Below are positions 52,155-61,145 of a stretch of DNA of 64,000 bases, in pieces. The notes beneath the pieces were generated by a model, which was not told the origin of the DNA, searched no databases, and saw only the letters and a list, made by a program, of their open reading frames with translations. Numbering within the stretch: position 1 is the first letter of the stretch; each line of letters starts with the position of its first letter. The position numbers and the translations under genes are program-made. This DNA is from Saccharothrix syringae (GTDB lineage Bacteria > Actinomycetota > Actinomycetes > Mycobacteriales > Pseudonocardiaceae), in NCBI RefSeq assembly GCF_009498035.1, contig NZ_CP034550.1, forward strand, positions 558,001 to 622,000, read 5' to 3'.

Positions 52155-52970
52155 GTGGACACCCGCCTCCTGCGCACCCTGCTGGTGCTCGCGCGCACGG
52201 GCAGCTTCACCGCCACCGCCGCCGAACTGCACCTCGTGCAGTCCACGGTGACGAGCCAGGTCAAGGCCCTGGAGCGGCACCTGGGCGCGCGTCTGTTCGA
52301 CCGGCTGCCCAGCGGCGCCCGGCTGACCGAGGCGGGCCGGCAGGCCGTCGAGCACGCCCGCGAGGTGCTGACCGCCGAGCAGCGCCTGCGGGACGCGGTG
52401 CGCGGCGGCACGGCCGTGGAGGGCGACGTGCGGGTGGCCGCGCCGGAGTCCATGTGCGCCTACCGGCTGCCGCAGCGCATCGCCGACGTGGCCCTGCGGT
52501 TCCCGGGCATCACCGTGCACCTGTCGCCCGCGGGCACCCGGCAGGCGCTGGCCGGGGTCCGCAACGGCACCCTGGACCTGGCCCTGGTGCTGGAGGACTC
52601 GCTGGTCGCGCCGGGCCTGCGGGCCACCGCCGTCGGCGTCGAGCCGATCGAGTTGGTGGCCGCGCCCGGCACCGTGGCCGACGAGCGCTACTTCCTGCTG
52701 GAGGAGGGCTGCTCCTACTGCGACCGGTTCGTGCGCGAGCTGCCCGCCACGCCGAGCATCACCCGGTTCGGCAGCATCGAGGCCGTGCGGTCGTGCGCGG
52801 TGGCGGGCCTGGGCCGGACCGTGCTGCCGCGGGTGGCGGTGGCCGAGCAGCTGGACGCGGGCACGCTGCAGCGCGTGCGCGAGCTGCCGGACACCACGCT
52901 GTTCCTGGTCACCGACCCGCGCCGGACGCCGTCCGCGGCCGTGCGGGCGGTGACCGAGGCGATCAGCTAG
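52155..52970 (+). CDS. LysR-family regulator
   Basis: 271 residues from the GTG at 52155. HTH TRLLRTLLVLARTGSFTATA and AAELHLVQSTVTSQVKALER. A short effector domain with EEGCSYCDRFVREL (Cys pair). A TATTGT hexamer ends 7 nt before the GTG, predicting a leaderless mRNA. ATCG-N7-CGAT spans it as an autoregulatory LysR site. It probably controls the divergent phzF gene. Confidence 0.9.
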   Translation: MDTRLLRTLLVLARTGSFTATAAELHLVQSTVTSQVKALERHLGARLFDRLPSGARLTEAGRQAVEHAREVLTAEQRLRDAVRGGTAVEGDVRVAAPESMCAYRLPQRIADVALRFPGITVHLSPAGTRQALAGVRNGTLDLALVLEDSLVAPGLRATAVGVEPIELVAAPGTVADERYFLLEEGCSYCDRFVRELPATPSITRFGSIEAVRSCAVAGLGRTVLPRVAVAEQLDAGTLQRVRELPDTTLFLVTDPRRTPSAAVRAVTEAIS

Positions 52971-54355
52971 GGCGCGTCCAGCTCCACGAGCATCCCCTCG
53001 CAGCTGCGCACCACCACGGCCGCGGCCCGCCGCTGCGCGTGGTCCAGCGCGGGGTCGGCCGCCTGACCGCGCCAGCGGGCCAGCGCGTCGAGCACGACGT
53101 GCCGCAGCTCCGGGCCGGTCGGCTCGTGCTCCACGCCCAGCCGCACCGCGAGGTCCGTGCCCAGGCCGCCGACCAGCCGGGACGCCTCCGCCTCCAGCCC
53201 GCCGGGCAGCCGGGTGCGCCCGCTGTGCAGCGCGGCCAGCAGCCGCAGCTCGCGGAAGTCGTGCGCGGAGGCCACCAGGCGCTCCGCGGCGGCGGCCAGC
53301 CGGGCCGAGGCGGGGCGCGGTTCGGCGCGCAGCACCACGTCCAGGCCCAGCAGCGCCGACCGGGCCTTGAGCACGTCGCGGCGCTCGGTGAAGCAGGCGC
53401 CGACGCAGTCGCGCAGCTCGCCCAGGCCGCTGCGCTGCACCAGTTGGCCGGTCAGCTTGACCTGCGTGTCGAAGCCCTGCCGGATCAGCGTGGTGGTCAG
53501 CCGCACGCCGAACACGCCGAACCGGTCCACCAGGCCGCGGCGCACCTCCGGGTCGAGCCGCACCGGGAAGTCCTCGCCCACGAACCGGTCGGCCGACAGC
53601 AGGTGGTCCTCCAGCTCGGCGCGCCCCAGGGCCGCGAGCGCGGCCAGCGCGGCGAACTCCTCCGCCCGCAGCGTCCTGGCGGCCACCGCGAGCAGCCCGG
53701 ACACCGCGACCACGTCCTGGCACAGCGGCCGCACCGCGGCCTCGCGCCGGTAGCGGCGGGCGATCTGCCTGGCCGAGGTCAGCGCGTCGATCCGGCCGCC
53801 GCCGATCTCGTCGGCGCGCGCCAGCACCAGCACGGTGCTCACCGGCGCGGCGCGCGCCACCGGGTGGTCGTGGGCGGTGCGCAGGAACCGCACGTCGTCG
53901 GCGTGCACGTGCCTGGTCAGGTACAGCACGGCGTCGGCCTCGGCGCACACCTGCTCGACCGGCGTGCCCGCGGCGGTGTCGACCAGGACCAGGTCGCGCA
54001 GCGAGCGGGACGGCCACTCGACCTCCACGCGGTCGGCGTCCGGCGCGTCCACGACCACCCGGCCGCCCCGGCGCCCCACCGGCACCTCGTACTGGCCCGC
54101 GAGCGCCCGCGGCCGCGGCCCGTCCCGGTACCAGGTGGTGGCCGCGGGCGGCGCGAACTCCTCGCCGACCAGCGCCCCGACCAGGGTCGACTTGCCCGAG
54201 CGCGGCGCGCCCGCCACGGCCACCCGCACCGGCTCGTCGAACCGCTCCAGGTGCCCGCGCAGCCACGCCACCGCGCGCGGGCTGTCCCGGTAGGCGGTCA
54301 GGGCGTCCGCGAGCAGCGCCCGGACCGCGTCCCCGAGCGCCCGGCCCGACGTCAT
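52967..54355 (-). CDS. iniC: Dynamin-like GTPase, IniC-like
   Basis: 462 residues. G-domain with P-loop GAPRSGKSTLVGAL (about 48-61), DTAAGTPVEQV (switch 2 lacking the usual PG) and LARADE in place of NKxD, then a long helical part. Second dynamin of the ini operon; mycobacterial IniC is about 490 residues. It overlaps the IniA-like gene by 4 bp and shares overlapping stop codons (CTAG) with the convergent LysR gene. Confidence 0.85.
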   Translation of the reverse strand: MTSGRALGDAVRALLADALTAYRDSPRAVAWLRGHLERFDEPVRVAVAGAPRSGKSTLVGALVGEEFAPPAATTWYRDGPRPRALAGQYEVPVGRRGGRVVVDAPDADRVEVEWPSRSLRDLVLVDTAAGTPVEQVCAEADAVLYLTRHVHADDVRFLRTAHDHPVARAAPVSTVLVLARADEIGGGRIDALTSARQIARRYRREAAVRPLCQDVVAVSGLLAVAARTLRAEEFAALAALAALGRAELEDHLLSADRFVGEDFPVRLDPEVRRGLVDRFGVFGVRLTTTLIRQGFDTQVKLTGQLVQRSGLGELRDCVGACFTERRDVLKARSALLGLDVVLRAEPRPASARLAAAAERLVASAHDFRELRLLAALHSGRTRLPGGLEAEASRLVGGLGTDLAVRLGVEHEPTGPELRHVVLDALARWRGQAADPALDHAQRRAAAVVVRSCEGMLVELDAP

Positions 54356-56154
54356 GCGCTGATCCCCAGCGGCGGTGCCTGCCCACCGGCCAGCGCCTGC
54401 ACCCGCTGGTACAGGTGCACCAGCCGGTCCAGCTCGCGCTGCGCCTCGCGGACGCGGCGCTCGTGCTCGGTGGTGTCGTCCTGCACGGCCCGGCGCGCGC
54501 TGCGGGCGGACTCCAGCAGCGTCTCCTGGAGCTCCTCGGCCAGCGTGGTGAAGTGGTTGCGCAGGCTGCGCTGGATGTGGCGGGCGGCGTCGCGGCAGTC
54601 CTTGCCGAACTTGACGAAGAAGTCGTCCACGTGCCGGGCGGCGGCGGCCTTGGCGGCGGCCTGGCGGCGGCGCAGCCGCTGGTCGCTCTCGTCGAGGATG
54701 GACTTGCCGCCGAACAGCGCGCCCGCGCCCAGCGAGACGGCGTTGATCAGCGGCATCCCGGCCAGGCTGGTGACCAGGCCGAACATCAGCACGCCGCCGT
54801 AGGAGCCCTTCAGGCCGGTGAACGCCTTCTGCGCCAGGCCGAACTTCTCGATCACCGGCTTGTCCATCGGCGCCACGCGGTCCAGCACGTCGTCGGGGAA
54901 GATCGACTCGGGCAGCAGGTCGTCGCGGGCCACCGGGAAGCTCCTGGCGACCTTCTCCGCGACCCACTCCGAGCGGTCCAGCAGCCAGGCGAAGTTCACC
55001 GCGGCGGCCTCGGTGAGGTTGTCCTCCAGCCACCTCTCGAACTCGTCCCAGCCCAGCGCCGGGTCGGCGGTCTCGAAGGTCCGCTCGACCTCGCGCAGGA
55101 TGCGGCGGGTGCGGTCGCGCAGGTCGTGCTCGATGTCGGAGACCAGGTCGGCCATCTCGTCGGCTAGCACGGTCTGCCAGCGCGCGGACCGGCGGCGCAG
55201 CTCGTCGATGCGGCGCTGGGCCTCGTTGAGCGCGGCCACCGTGTCGGCGGTGCGGCGCGAGCCCCGCGCGGACAGCTCCTCGCGGACCGGCGCGACGAGC
55301 TGGCGGACCGCCGAGGCGGCGGCGACCGCGACCGAGCGGCGGGCCAGCACGTCGGCGGCGGCCAGGATGTCCTGCTGGAGGCACCCCAGCAGCTCGGGGA
55401 AGCCGGACTCGGCGTTGAGCGCCTTGTCGCCGGTCTTGGCCGCGCGCAGGCGCAGCGCCGCGGACACCGGGATCAGCTTCGCGGTGACGCCCGCGCGGGC
55501 CAGCCTGGCCCGGTTGCGCTCGACCACCCGGCGCCACTGCGGGGCGATGTCGATCTTGGTGAGCACCACGACGACGTTCGGGCAGGAGGCCATGACCTGC
55601 CGGAGCAGGTCCAGCTCCGAGTCGGCCAGCTCGGCGGTGGCGTCGGAGACCATCAGCACCGCGTCGGCCTGGAGCAGCACGGCGAACGTGCCGGCGGTGC
55701 GCGCGGGCCGCAGGTCGCCCACACCGGGCGTGTCGACCAGCACCAGGCCGGAGCCCAGCAGGGCGCGCGGGATGCCGACCTCGGCGCGGACCAGGTCGCC
55801 CTGGCAGGTGCTGACCTGGCCGGCGAGCTGGTCGATGGGCACCGGGATGCGCTCGGTCGGGGTGTTGGCGACCGAGGCGCCGCGCACCAGCGCCGCGGAG
55901 GGGGTCTCCGCGTGCTGCACGAACGTGGGCACGGTACTGGTGACGTCGTCACCCACCGCGCACACCGGGGCGTTCACCAGGGCGTTGACCAGCTGGCTCT
56001 TGCCCTGCTTGGGTTCGCCGACGACGAGCACCCGCAGCTTGGGGTCGAGCTGCCGGGCGCGCTTCTCGCGCAACCGCTCGGCCAGGTCGGGCCGGTTGTG
56101 CGCGGCGCAAGCCCTGATCGTGTCGTCGAGCACGTCGAGCCATGGCGCGGACAT
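54352..56154 (-). CDS. iniA: Dynamin-like GTPase, IniA-like
   Basis: 600 residues from the ATG at 56154; a GTG ten codons earlier (56184) is possible, and neither has a strong ribosome site. P-loop GEPKQGKSQLVNALV, DTPGVGD and TKIDIAP are all intact. The helical stalk carries a hydrophobic paddle-like pair (SYGGVLMFGLVTSLAGMPLI and SLGAGALFGGKSIL) and a coiled-coil C-terminus. In Mycobacterium tuberculosis IniA is a membrane-fissioning dynamin induced by cell-wall-active drugs. Confidence 0.9.
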   Translation of the reverse strand: MSAPWLDVLDDTIRACAAHNRPDLAERLREKRARQLDPKLRVLVVGEPKQGKSQLVNALVNAPVCAVGDDVTSTVPTFVQHAETPSAALVRGASVANTPTERIPVPIDQLAGQVSTCQGDLVRAEVGIPRALLGSGLVLVDTPGVGDLRPARTAGTFAVLLQADAVLMVSDATAELADSELDLLRQVMASCPNVVVVLTKIDIAPQWRRVVERNRARLARAGVTAKLIPVSAALRLRAAKTGDKALNAESGFPELLGCLQQDILAAADVLARRSVAVAAASAVRQLVAPVREELSARGSRRTADTVAALNEAQRRIDELRRRSARWQTVLADEMADLVSDIEHDLRDRTRRILREVERTFETADPALGWDEFERWLEDNLTEAAAVNFAWLLDRSEWVAEKVARSFPVARDDLLPESIFPDDVLDRVAPMDKPVIEKFGLAQKAFTGLKGSYGGVLMFGLVTSLAGMPLINAVSLGAGALFGGKSILDESDQRLRRRQAAAKAAAARHVDDFFVKFGKDCRDAARHIQRSLRNHFTTLAEELQETLLESARSARRAVQDDTTEHERRVREAQRELDRLVHLYQRVQALAGGQAPPLGISA

Positions 56155-56197
56155 CACCTGGAAGAGTCTGCCGTCAATTCCCACCCGGGTGAAAGGC

Positions 56198-56233
56198 GAG
56201 AGGGGGCCGGCCCCCGCGGGCGGACCCCCTCTC
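56198..56233 (-). terminator. Hairpin between iniB- and iniA-like genes
   Basis: GAGAGGGGG (56198-56206) pairs with CCCCCTCTC (56225-56233), with a further G+C-rich inner loop, 17 bp after the iniB stop. It may attenuate read-through so that iniB is expressed more strongly than iniAC. Confidence 0.6.
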
Positions 56234-56249
56234 CGGTGGTGGACCGGTC

Positions 56250-57176
56250 TCAGAAGAGCAGGTCGTCCAGGCCGAGGGAGTCGACGACCGGCAGGTCGGC
56301 GCCGTCCACGACACCCGTGACGTTGCTCACGGCGCCCGTGACCCCGGTCACCACACCGCCGAGGCCGGCGGTGTGGCCGGCGCCCGACACCACGTCGGTG
56401 ACGCTCTCCAGCGGCGCGCCGGCGTCGACGGCGTGGTGCTGCCCGGCCACCTGGCCGGTCACCTCGACGACCTTGCCCAGGCCCAGGTCGCCGGTGTGCA
56501 GGGAGCTGGTGAGGCCACCGGCGACGCCCTCGACCACGCCGTGGAGCGTGTCGAGCGAGCCGAACGCGGTGCTGGTCAGGCTGTCCGCGCCCGGGAGCGC
56601 GCCGGTGACCCCACCGGCGGTGGCGACGGCGCCGTCGAGGCTGCCGGTCGCCGTGGCGGTCAGGTCGTGCACCTGACCGTGAGCGGTGTGCAGCGTGCCG
56701 TCCAGGGTGCCGGTCACGTCGTTCACCGCGGAGAAGTCACCCTCCACCGTCAGCTTCGCCGAACCCGAGGCGTCGAGCAGGTCCCAGCTGGACACGCCGC
56801 CGAAGACGGTCAGGCCGTCGGCGTCCGCGCTCAGCGTGCCCGCCACGGCGGCCTTGAGGTCCGACGCGCCGGTCGCCCCCGACACCGCGATCTGGTCGGT
56901 GACGGCCTTCAGGCGGAAGATCGCCGCGGCCGTGCCGGTGTCGGCCAGGTCCAGCGGCAGGTCCTCCAGCAACGAGCCGTCGAGGGCGGGCAGGCTCCCC
57001 GTCGGCACGTAGTCGAGGACCAGTGGGATGACTTCCTGCACGTCTGCGGCGCTGATGTCGCCGAGGCCGGCGCGGGCCAGGGCGCCCGCGGCGTCGGCCT
57101 GGAAGTCGGCCCGGGCGCTCGGGTCGCTCAGCAGGCCGAGTACGAAGTCGTGCAGCGTGTTGGGGCTGGTGCCCAT
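56250..57176 (-). CDS. iniB: IniB N-terminal-domain protein
   Basis: 308 residues. N-terminal ~60 residues (TLHDFVLGLLSDPSARADFQ, GLGDISAADVQEVIPLVLDY) match the IniB N-terminal domain. The remainder is Gly/Ala/Thr/Val-rich with repeats of the VTGxxTGxL kind, like the Gly-rich tail of mycobacterial IniB. Probably surface-associated. First gene of the ini operon, facing a 240-bp regulatory region. Confidence 0.9.
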   Translation of the reverse strand: MGTSPNTLHDFVLGLLSDPSARADFQADAAGALARAGLGDISAADVQEVIPLVLDYVPTGSLPALDGSLLEDLPLDLADTGTAAAIFRLKAVTDQIAVSGATGASDLKAAVAGTLSADADGLTVFGGVSSWDLLDASGSAKLTVEGDFSAVNDVTGTLDGTLHTAHGQVHDLTATATGSLDGAVATAGGVTGALPGADSLTSTAFGSLDTLHGVVEGVAGGLTSSLHTGDLGLGKVVEVTGQVAGQHHAVDAGAPLESVTDVVSGAGHTAGLGGVVTGVTGAVSNVTGVVDGADLPVVDSLGLDDLLF

Positions 57177-57420
57177 GGTGGATTTCTCCTGGTCAGATAG
57201 GACGCGGGGAGCCGACCTGGCAGGGGTGCGGTCGGCCGTGGGACCAAAACTAGTGACGGGGGGTCACCCGGCCATCGGGGATTACTCCCAGTAGATCCCG
57301 CAACCACTGTGGGGTGGTCCTCGTTCACTCCCTAGGGGATTAGGGGATCGGGTTGTGACCGTCTCGTAACCCGTGTAGGTACTGCCGTACTTCGATCAGG
57401 TGAGTGGAGGAGGCTGCCGG
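57177..57420. promoter_or_regulatory. Divergent control region of the ini-like locus
   Basis: Holds GTGAC-N5-GTCAC (57253-57267), ACCAC-N6-GTGGT (57303-57318) and CTAGGGGATTAGGGGAT (57332-57348, a repeated AGGGGAT) and GTACTGCCGTAC. Upstream of the TTG start of the Hsp70 gene lies GGAGGAGG. Candidate binding sites for the LuxR/IniR-like activator. Confidence 0.5.
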
Positions 57421-58674
57421 TTGCCGTACGTCCTCGGGGTCGACGTGGGCACCACGCGCACCGCGGCGGCCGTGTGCCGGCTGGGCGGTGCCGGGCGCGG
57501 CGAGCCCGAGCCGGTCGGCCTGGGCGGCCCCGGCGGCGGGGTGGCCACGGTGCTGCGGCTCACCGCCGACGGCGCGTTCGCGGTCGGCGAGCCGGGCGAC
57601 CCGCGGTGGACGGCCACCGGGTTCGCCCGCCGCGTCGGCGACGAGGTGCCCGTGGTGCTCGGCGCCGAGCGGTGCCCGCCCGAGGAGCTGACCGCGCTGC
57701 TGGTCAGGTGGGTGGTCAACCAGGTCGCGGCGCGCGAGGGCGGGCAGCCCGAGCACGTCGTGGTGGCGCACCCGCCCGCGTGGGGCGCGCACGCCAAGGG
57801 GCTGCTGCACCACGCGCTGCGCGCGGTCGGCGTGGAGGCCACCCTCGTGCCCGAACCGGTGGCGGCGGCCGAGAACCACGCGTTCACCCGGCCGCTCACC
57901 GGCAACCTGGGCGTGTTCAGCCTCGGCAGCCACTGGTTCGGCTCGGCCGTCGTCGGCCCGCGGTTCGAGCTGGTCGCCTCGGCCGAGGGCGTCGAGCAGG
58001 ACGCCGGCGCCGACTTCGACGACGCGGTGTTCGCGCACGTCCGCGCCTCCCTCGGGCGCGAGCTGGACGAGCTGGACGCCGAGGACCCGCGCACCCGCGG
58101 CCTGTTCGCCCGGCTGCGGCACGACTGCGAGGCGGCCAAGCGGGTGCTCTCCGGTGCGGTGGAGACGGCGGTGCCGGTGCACCTGCCGTCCGGGCGGGTG
58201 GACGTGCCGCTGACCAGGGCCCGGTTCGAGGAGCTGATCCGGCCCGCGGTCGAGCAGGCCGTGGCGGTGCACGCGCGCGTCGCCGCCGGGGTCGAGGCGA
58301 CCGTGCTGGTCGGCGGCAGCGCCCGCATCCCGCTGGTCGCCGCCTCGGTGCCCGGCCGGGTGGTGCTGGAGGCGGCGCCGGAGACCTCGGTGGTCAAGGG
58401 CGCGGCGCTCGCGGCGCGCAGGCTGGTCCTGGGCCCCGAGGCCGAACCCGAGCCCGTCGAGACCTCCGTGCTGGTCCGCGACGACCCGCTGCTGCGGTTC
58501 CCGGTGGGCGGCCTGGACCCGGTCGACGGGGACTTCGCCCCGCCGCCGCCCCGCCCGCCGGTCGACATCACCCCGCTGGACCTGCCCGAACGCCGCTCGG
58601 TCAAGCGCGTCGTGCGGGGGCTGGCGCCCACCGGGGGGCACCGCCGCGCCCGCAACCACGAGGACGGTCGGTGA
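57421..58674 (+). CDS. Hsp70-family protein (ATPase-domain type)
   Basis: 417 residues from the TTG at 57421, with GGAGGAGG 8-15 nt upstream; an earlier GTG at 57400 lies before that site. Actin-like ATPase: phosphate-1 loop GVDVGTTRTAAAV at the start, HVVVAHPPAWGAHAKGLLHH, LVPEPVAAAENHA and the adenosine motif VLVGGSARIPLV. The substrate-binding half of DnaK is absent; a short Pro-rich tail follows. Likely a specialised chaperone or sensor for the ini system, cotranscribed with the LuxR gene (GTGA overlap). Confidence 0.88.
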   Translation: MPYVLGVDVGTTRTAAAVCRLGGAGRGEPEPVGLGGPGGGVATVLRLTADGAFAVGEPGDPRWTATGFARRVGDEVPVVLGAERCPPEELTALLVRWVVNQVAAREGGQPEHVVVAHPPAWGAHAKGLLHHALRAVGVEATLVPEPVAAAENHAFTRPLTGNLGVFSLGSHWFGSAVVGPRFELVASAEGVEQDAGADFDDAVFAHVRASLGRELDELDAEDPRTRGLFARLRHDCEAAKRVLSGAVETAVPVHLPSGRVDVPLTRARFEELIRPAVEQAVAVHARVAAGVEATVLVGGSARIPLVAASVPGRVVLEAAPETSVVKGAALAARRLVLGPEAEPEPVETSVLVRDDPLLRFPVGGLDPVDGDFAPPPPRPPVDITPLDLPERRSVKRVVRGLAPTGGHRRARNHEDGR

Positions 58675-61034
58675 ACCAGGGCAGGAGTCCGCGCCCGGTG
58701 CTGTCCGCGCAGGTGGGCCGGGTGCTGGAGGCCATCGCGTCCGGTGCCGCCGTGCGGCTGGGCGTGGTCGCGCCCGGCGGGTACGGCAAGACCGTGCTGC
58801 TGCGGGAGTTCGCGCGGGCGTTCGAGGGCGCGGGCGTCGAGGCGACCGTGGTGGACGACGCGCACCTGCTGCCCGAGGAGCGGCTGCTGGAGCTGCGGGC
58901 CGCGGTCGAGCGGGGCGACGCGCCGGTCGTGGTGGCGCACCGGCCCTGGCCGCGGTCGCGGGCGCTGGCGGCGCTGGCCGAGTCGCTGGGGCGGGTCGGG
59001 CCCGCGCTGATGCCCGAGCCGTTCACGCGCGACGAGGTGCGCGCGGTGCTGCCCGCGCCGGCACGCGGCCTGGCCGACTTCGTGCACCGGCAGACCGGCG
59101 GCGTGCCGCGGTTCGTGGCGCGGCTGGCCGGGCTGACCGGGCCCGAGGTGCCCGCCGAGGTGGTCGCCTCGTTCCGGGCCGACCTGGACTGGCTCGACCC
59201 GGACGTGCAGAAGTTCCTGCTCGCCGCCGAGGCGGGCGCGGCGCTGCGGCTCGACCTGCTCGGCGGGCTGCTCGACCGGGACGCCGACGCGGTCGGCGAC
59301 GTGATCGAGGCCGCCCGGTCCACCGGGCTGCTCGGGCCGGACGGGACGCTGCTGCCGGTCGTGCGCACCGCCGTGGCCGCGCTGAGCCGCACCGACCGGC
59401 GGATCGCGGTGCGGCAGAAGCTCGCCGAGCTGCAGCTGCGGTCCGGCGGCCCGGTGCTGGAGCTGGTGCGGCCGCTGGTGGGCGTGGCCGGGCCGGAGAT
59501 GGCGGCGGCGTTCCAGGCGGCGGCCGGCGAGGTGCTGCCGTCGGACCCGGCGCTGGCCGCGCGGCTGCTGGCGGCGGTGGGCACGCCGACCGCCGAGGTC
59601 GCGGTCCGGCGGGCGGTGGCCTCGGCGATGGCGGGCGACCTGGACGCGGCCCTGCGGCTGGCGGACCAGGTGATCTCCGGCGGTTCGGCGCACCGCGGCG
59701 CGGCGGCGGAGGTGGCCGCCATCGCGCTGGCGCACCGCGGGCAGCTGGCGCGCAGCACCGAGCTGCACCGGTGGTCGCCGTCCGCCACGTCCGCCGCGTT
59801 CGCGGTGATCGGCCGGGTCGGCACCGGCCGGCTGCCCGAGGCGCCCCTGCCGCCCGCGCCGCCGACGATGCTCGACGGCGGCGCCTCGCTGATGGCGCAG
59901 GGCGTCGTGGAGTCCGTCACCGGGTCGCCGACCTCGGCCCTGTCCACGCTGGTGCGCGCCACCGGGCTGCTGGAGCCCGCCGGGCGGTCGGTGCTGCTGC
60001 CGGACTCGCCCGCCGCGCTGGCCGCGCTGGTGGCGGTGCACGGCGGCGAGCTGTCCGTGGCCGAGTCGGTGCTGGACCGGGCGGTGGCCACGTCGCTGGG
60101 CGGCGCGCTGATGGCCGTGCGGCACCGGTTGCTGCGGGCGTGGACCTCGATGCTGCGCGGGAACCTGGCGCAGGCCCGGGAGGCGCTGGTGGCGCTGCGC
60201 AAGGCCGGGCGGCCGCTGGAGGCGCGGGACTGGCTGTTCGCGGTGGCGCTGGAGGTCGGCATCGCGCGGCGCGACAGCGACCTGGCGACGTTGAAGCGGA
60301 CGTGGGAGCAGGCGTGCGAGGCCGTGCTGCGGCACCCGGTCGACCTGTTCGCGTTCCTGCCGCTGGGCGAGTTCGCGGCGGCGGCGGCGCGGTTGCGCGA
60401 CCAGCACCGGTTGGCCCACCACCTGGCGGCGGCGCGGGACCTGCTGCGGGAGCTGGGGGACCCGTGCCTGTGGGCGGTGCCGCTGCACTGGAGCGCGCTG
60501 CACGCGGCGATCATCGCCGAGGAGACGGCGGTGGCCGAGGAGCACGCGGCGTCGCTGGCGGCCTGCGCGCCGCGCGACCGGTACGCGGCGGTGGTGTCGG
60601 CGGCGGCGGAGAGCTGGCTGGACGTGCTGGCGGGCAAGGTCGACGCGGACCGGGTCGAGGAGGCCGCGCGGGGGCTGCACGCGGTGGGGCAGTGGTGGGA
60701 CGCGGCGCGGTTGGCCGGTCAGGCGGCGATCCGGACCTCGGACCGGCAGGCGATGGTGCGGCTGCTGGACTGCGCGCGGTTGCTCCAGGGGCGGTCGGCG
60801 GGGCCGGCGCGCCGGCAGCCGGAGCCGGTGGCCGAGGTGGACGCGGGCAGGCTCAGCGACCGGGAGCGCGAGGTGGCGGAGCTGGTGGTGGGCGGGTTGA
60901 CCTACAAGCAGGTGGGCGACCGGCTGTTCATCTCGGCGAAGACCGTGGAGCACCACGTGGCGCGGATGCGGCAGCGCCTGGGGTGCGGGAGTCGGGCGGA
61001 GCTGCTGGACCAGCTCCGCCAGATCGTCGGATGA
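58671..61034 (+). CDS. LuxR/MalT-family ATP-dependent regulator (IniR-like)
   Basis: 787 residues. N-terminal AAA/STAND ATPase with P-loop LGVVAPGGYGKTVLL (about 30-44) and Walker B-like VVDDAHLLPEE, a long TPR-like helical centre, and a C-terminal LuxR HTH (LSDREREVAELVVGGLTYKQ, VGDRLFISAKTVEHHVARMR). By position and domain order it corresponds to the MalT-like IniR that activates mycobacterial iniBAC; direct orthology is inferred. Confidence 0.88.
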   Translation: MNQGRSPRPVLSAQVGRVLEAIASGAAVRLGVVAPGGYGKTVLLREFARAFEGAGVEATVVDDAHLLPEERLLELRAAVERGDAPVVVAHRPWPRSRALAALAESLGRVGPALMPEPFTRDEVRAVLPAPARGLADFVHRQTGGVPRFVARLAGLTGPEVPAEVVASFRADLDWLDPDVQKFLLAAEAGAALRLDLLGGLLDRDADAVGDVIEAARSTGLLGPDGTLLPVVRTAVAALSRTDRRIAVRQKLAELQLRSGGPVLELVRPLVGVAGPEMAAAFQAAAGEVLPSDPALAARLLAAVGTPTAEVAVRRAVASAMAGDLDAALRLADQVISGGSAHRGAAAEVAAIALAHRGQLARSTELHRWSPSATSAAFAVIGRVGTGRLPEAPLPPAPPTMLDGGASLMAQGVVESVTGSPTSALSTLVRATGLLEPAGRSVLLPDSPAALAALVAVHGGELSVAESVLDRAVATSLGGALMAVRHRLLRAWTSMLRGNLAQAREALVALRKAGRPLEARDWLFAVALEVGIARRDSDLATLKRTWEQACEAVLRHPVDLFAFLPLGEFAAAAARLRDQHRLAHHLAAARDLLRELGDPCLWAVPLHWSALHAAIIAEETAVAEEHAASLAACAPRDRYAAVVSAAAESWLDVLAGKVDADRVEEAARGLHAVGQWWDAARLAGQAAIRTSDRQAMVRLLDCARLLQGRSAGPARRQPEPVAEVDAGRLSDREREVAELVVGGLTYKQVGDRLFISAKTVEHHVARMRQRLGCGSRAELLDQLRQIVG

Positions 61035-61053
61035 TCACCCGATAGAGATCTTG

Positions 61054-61081
61054 CCATGTTCGAACACCTGTTCGAACATGG
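61054..61081. promoter_or_regulatory. Perfect LexA-type palindrome / hairpin in a convergent gap
   Basis: CCATGTTCGAAC-ACCT-GTTCGAACATGG, 12-bp perfect arms. The centre TCGAAC-N4-GTTCGA is exactly the mycobacterial SOS-box pattern. It lies 20 bp past the luxR-like gene and 65 bp before the end of the convergent DUF2165 gene, so it precedes no conventional gene and could equally be a terminator stem. Confidence 0.6.
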
Positions 61082-61145
61082 GGTCATGCCCATTCCCGGT
61101 TCGTTTTCCGGCAGGTCTTCTGTCCACTTCGGATTTCCTTGCGGT

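Noticed and set aside
52967..54355. IniC-like protein as a pseudogene because the NKxD motif is missing
   Set aside because: The frame, codon bias and P-loop are intact, and degenerate G4 motifs are common in second dynamins of such pairs.
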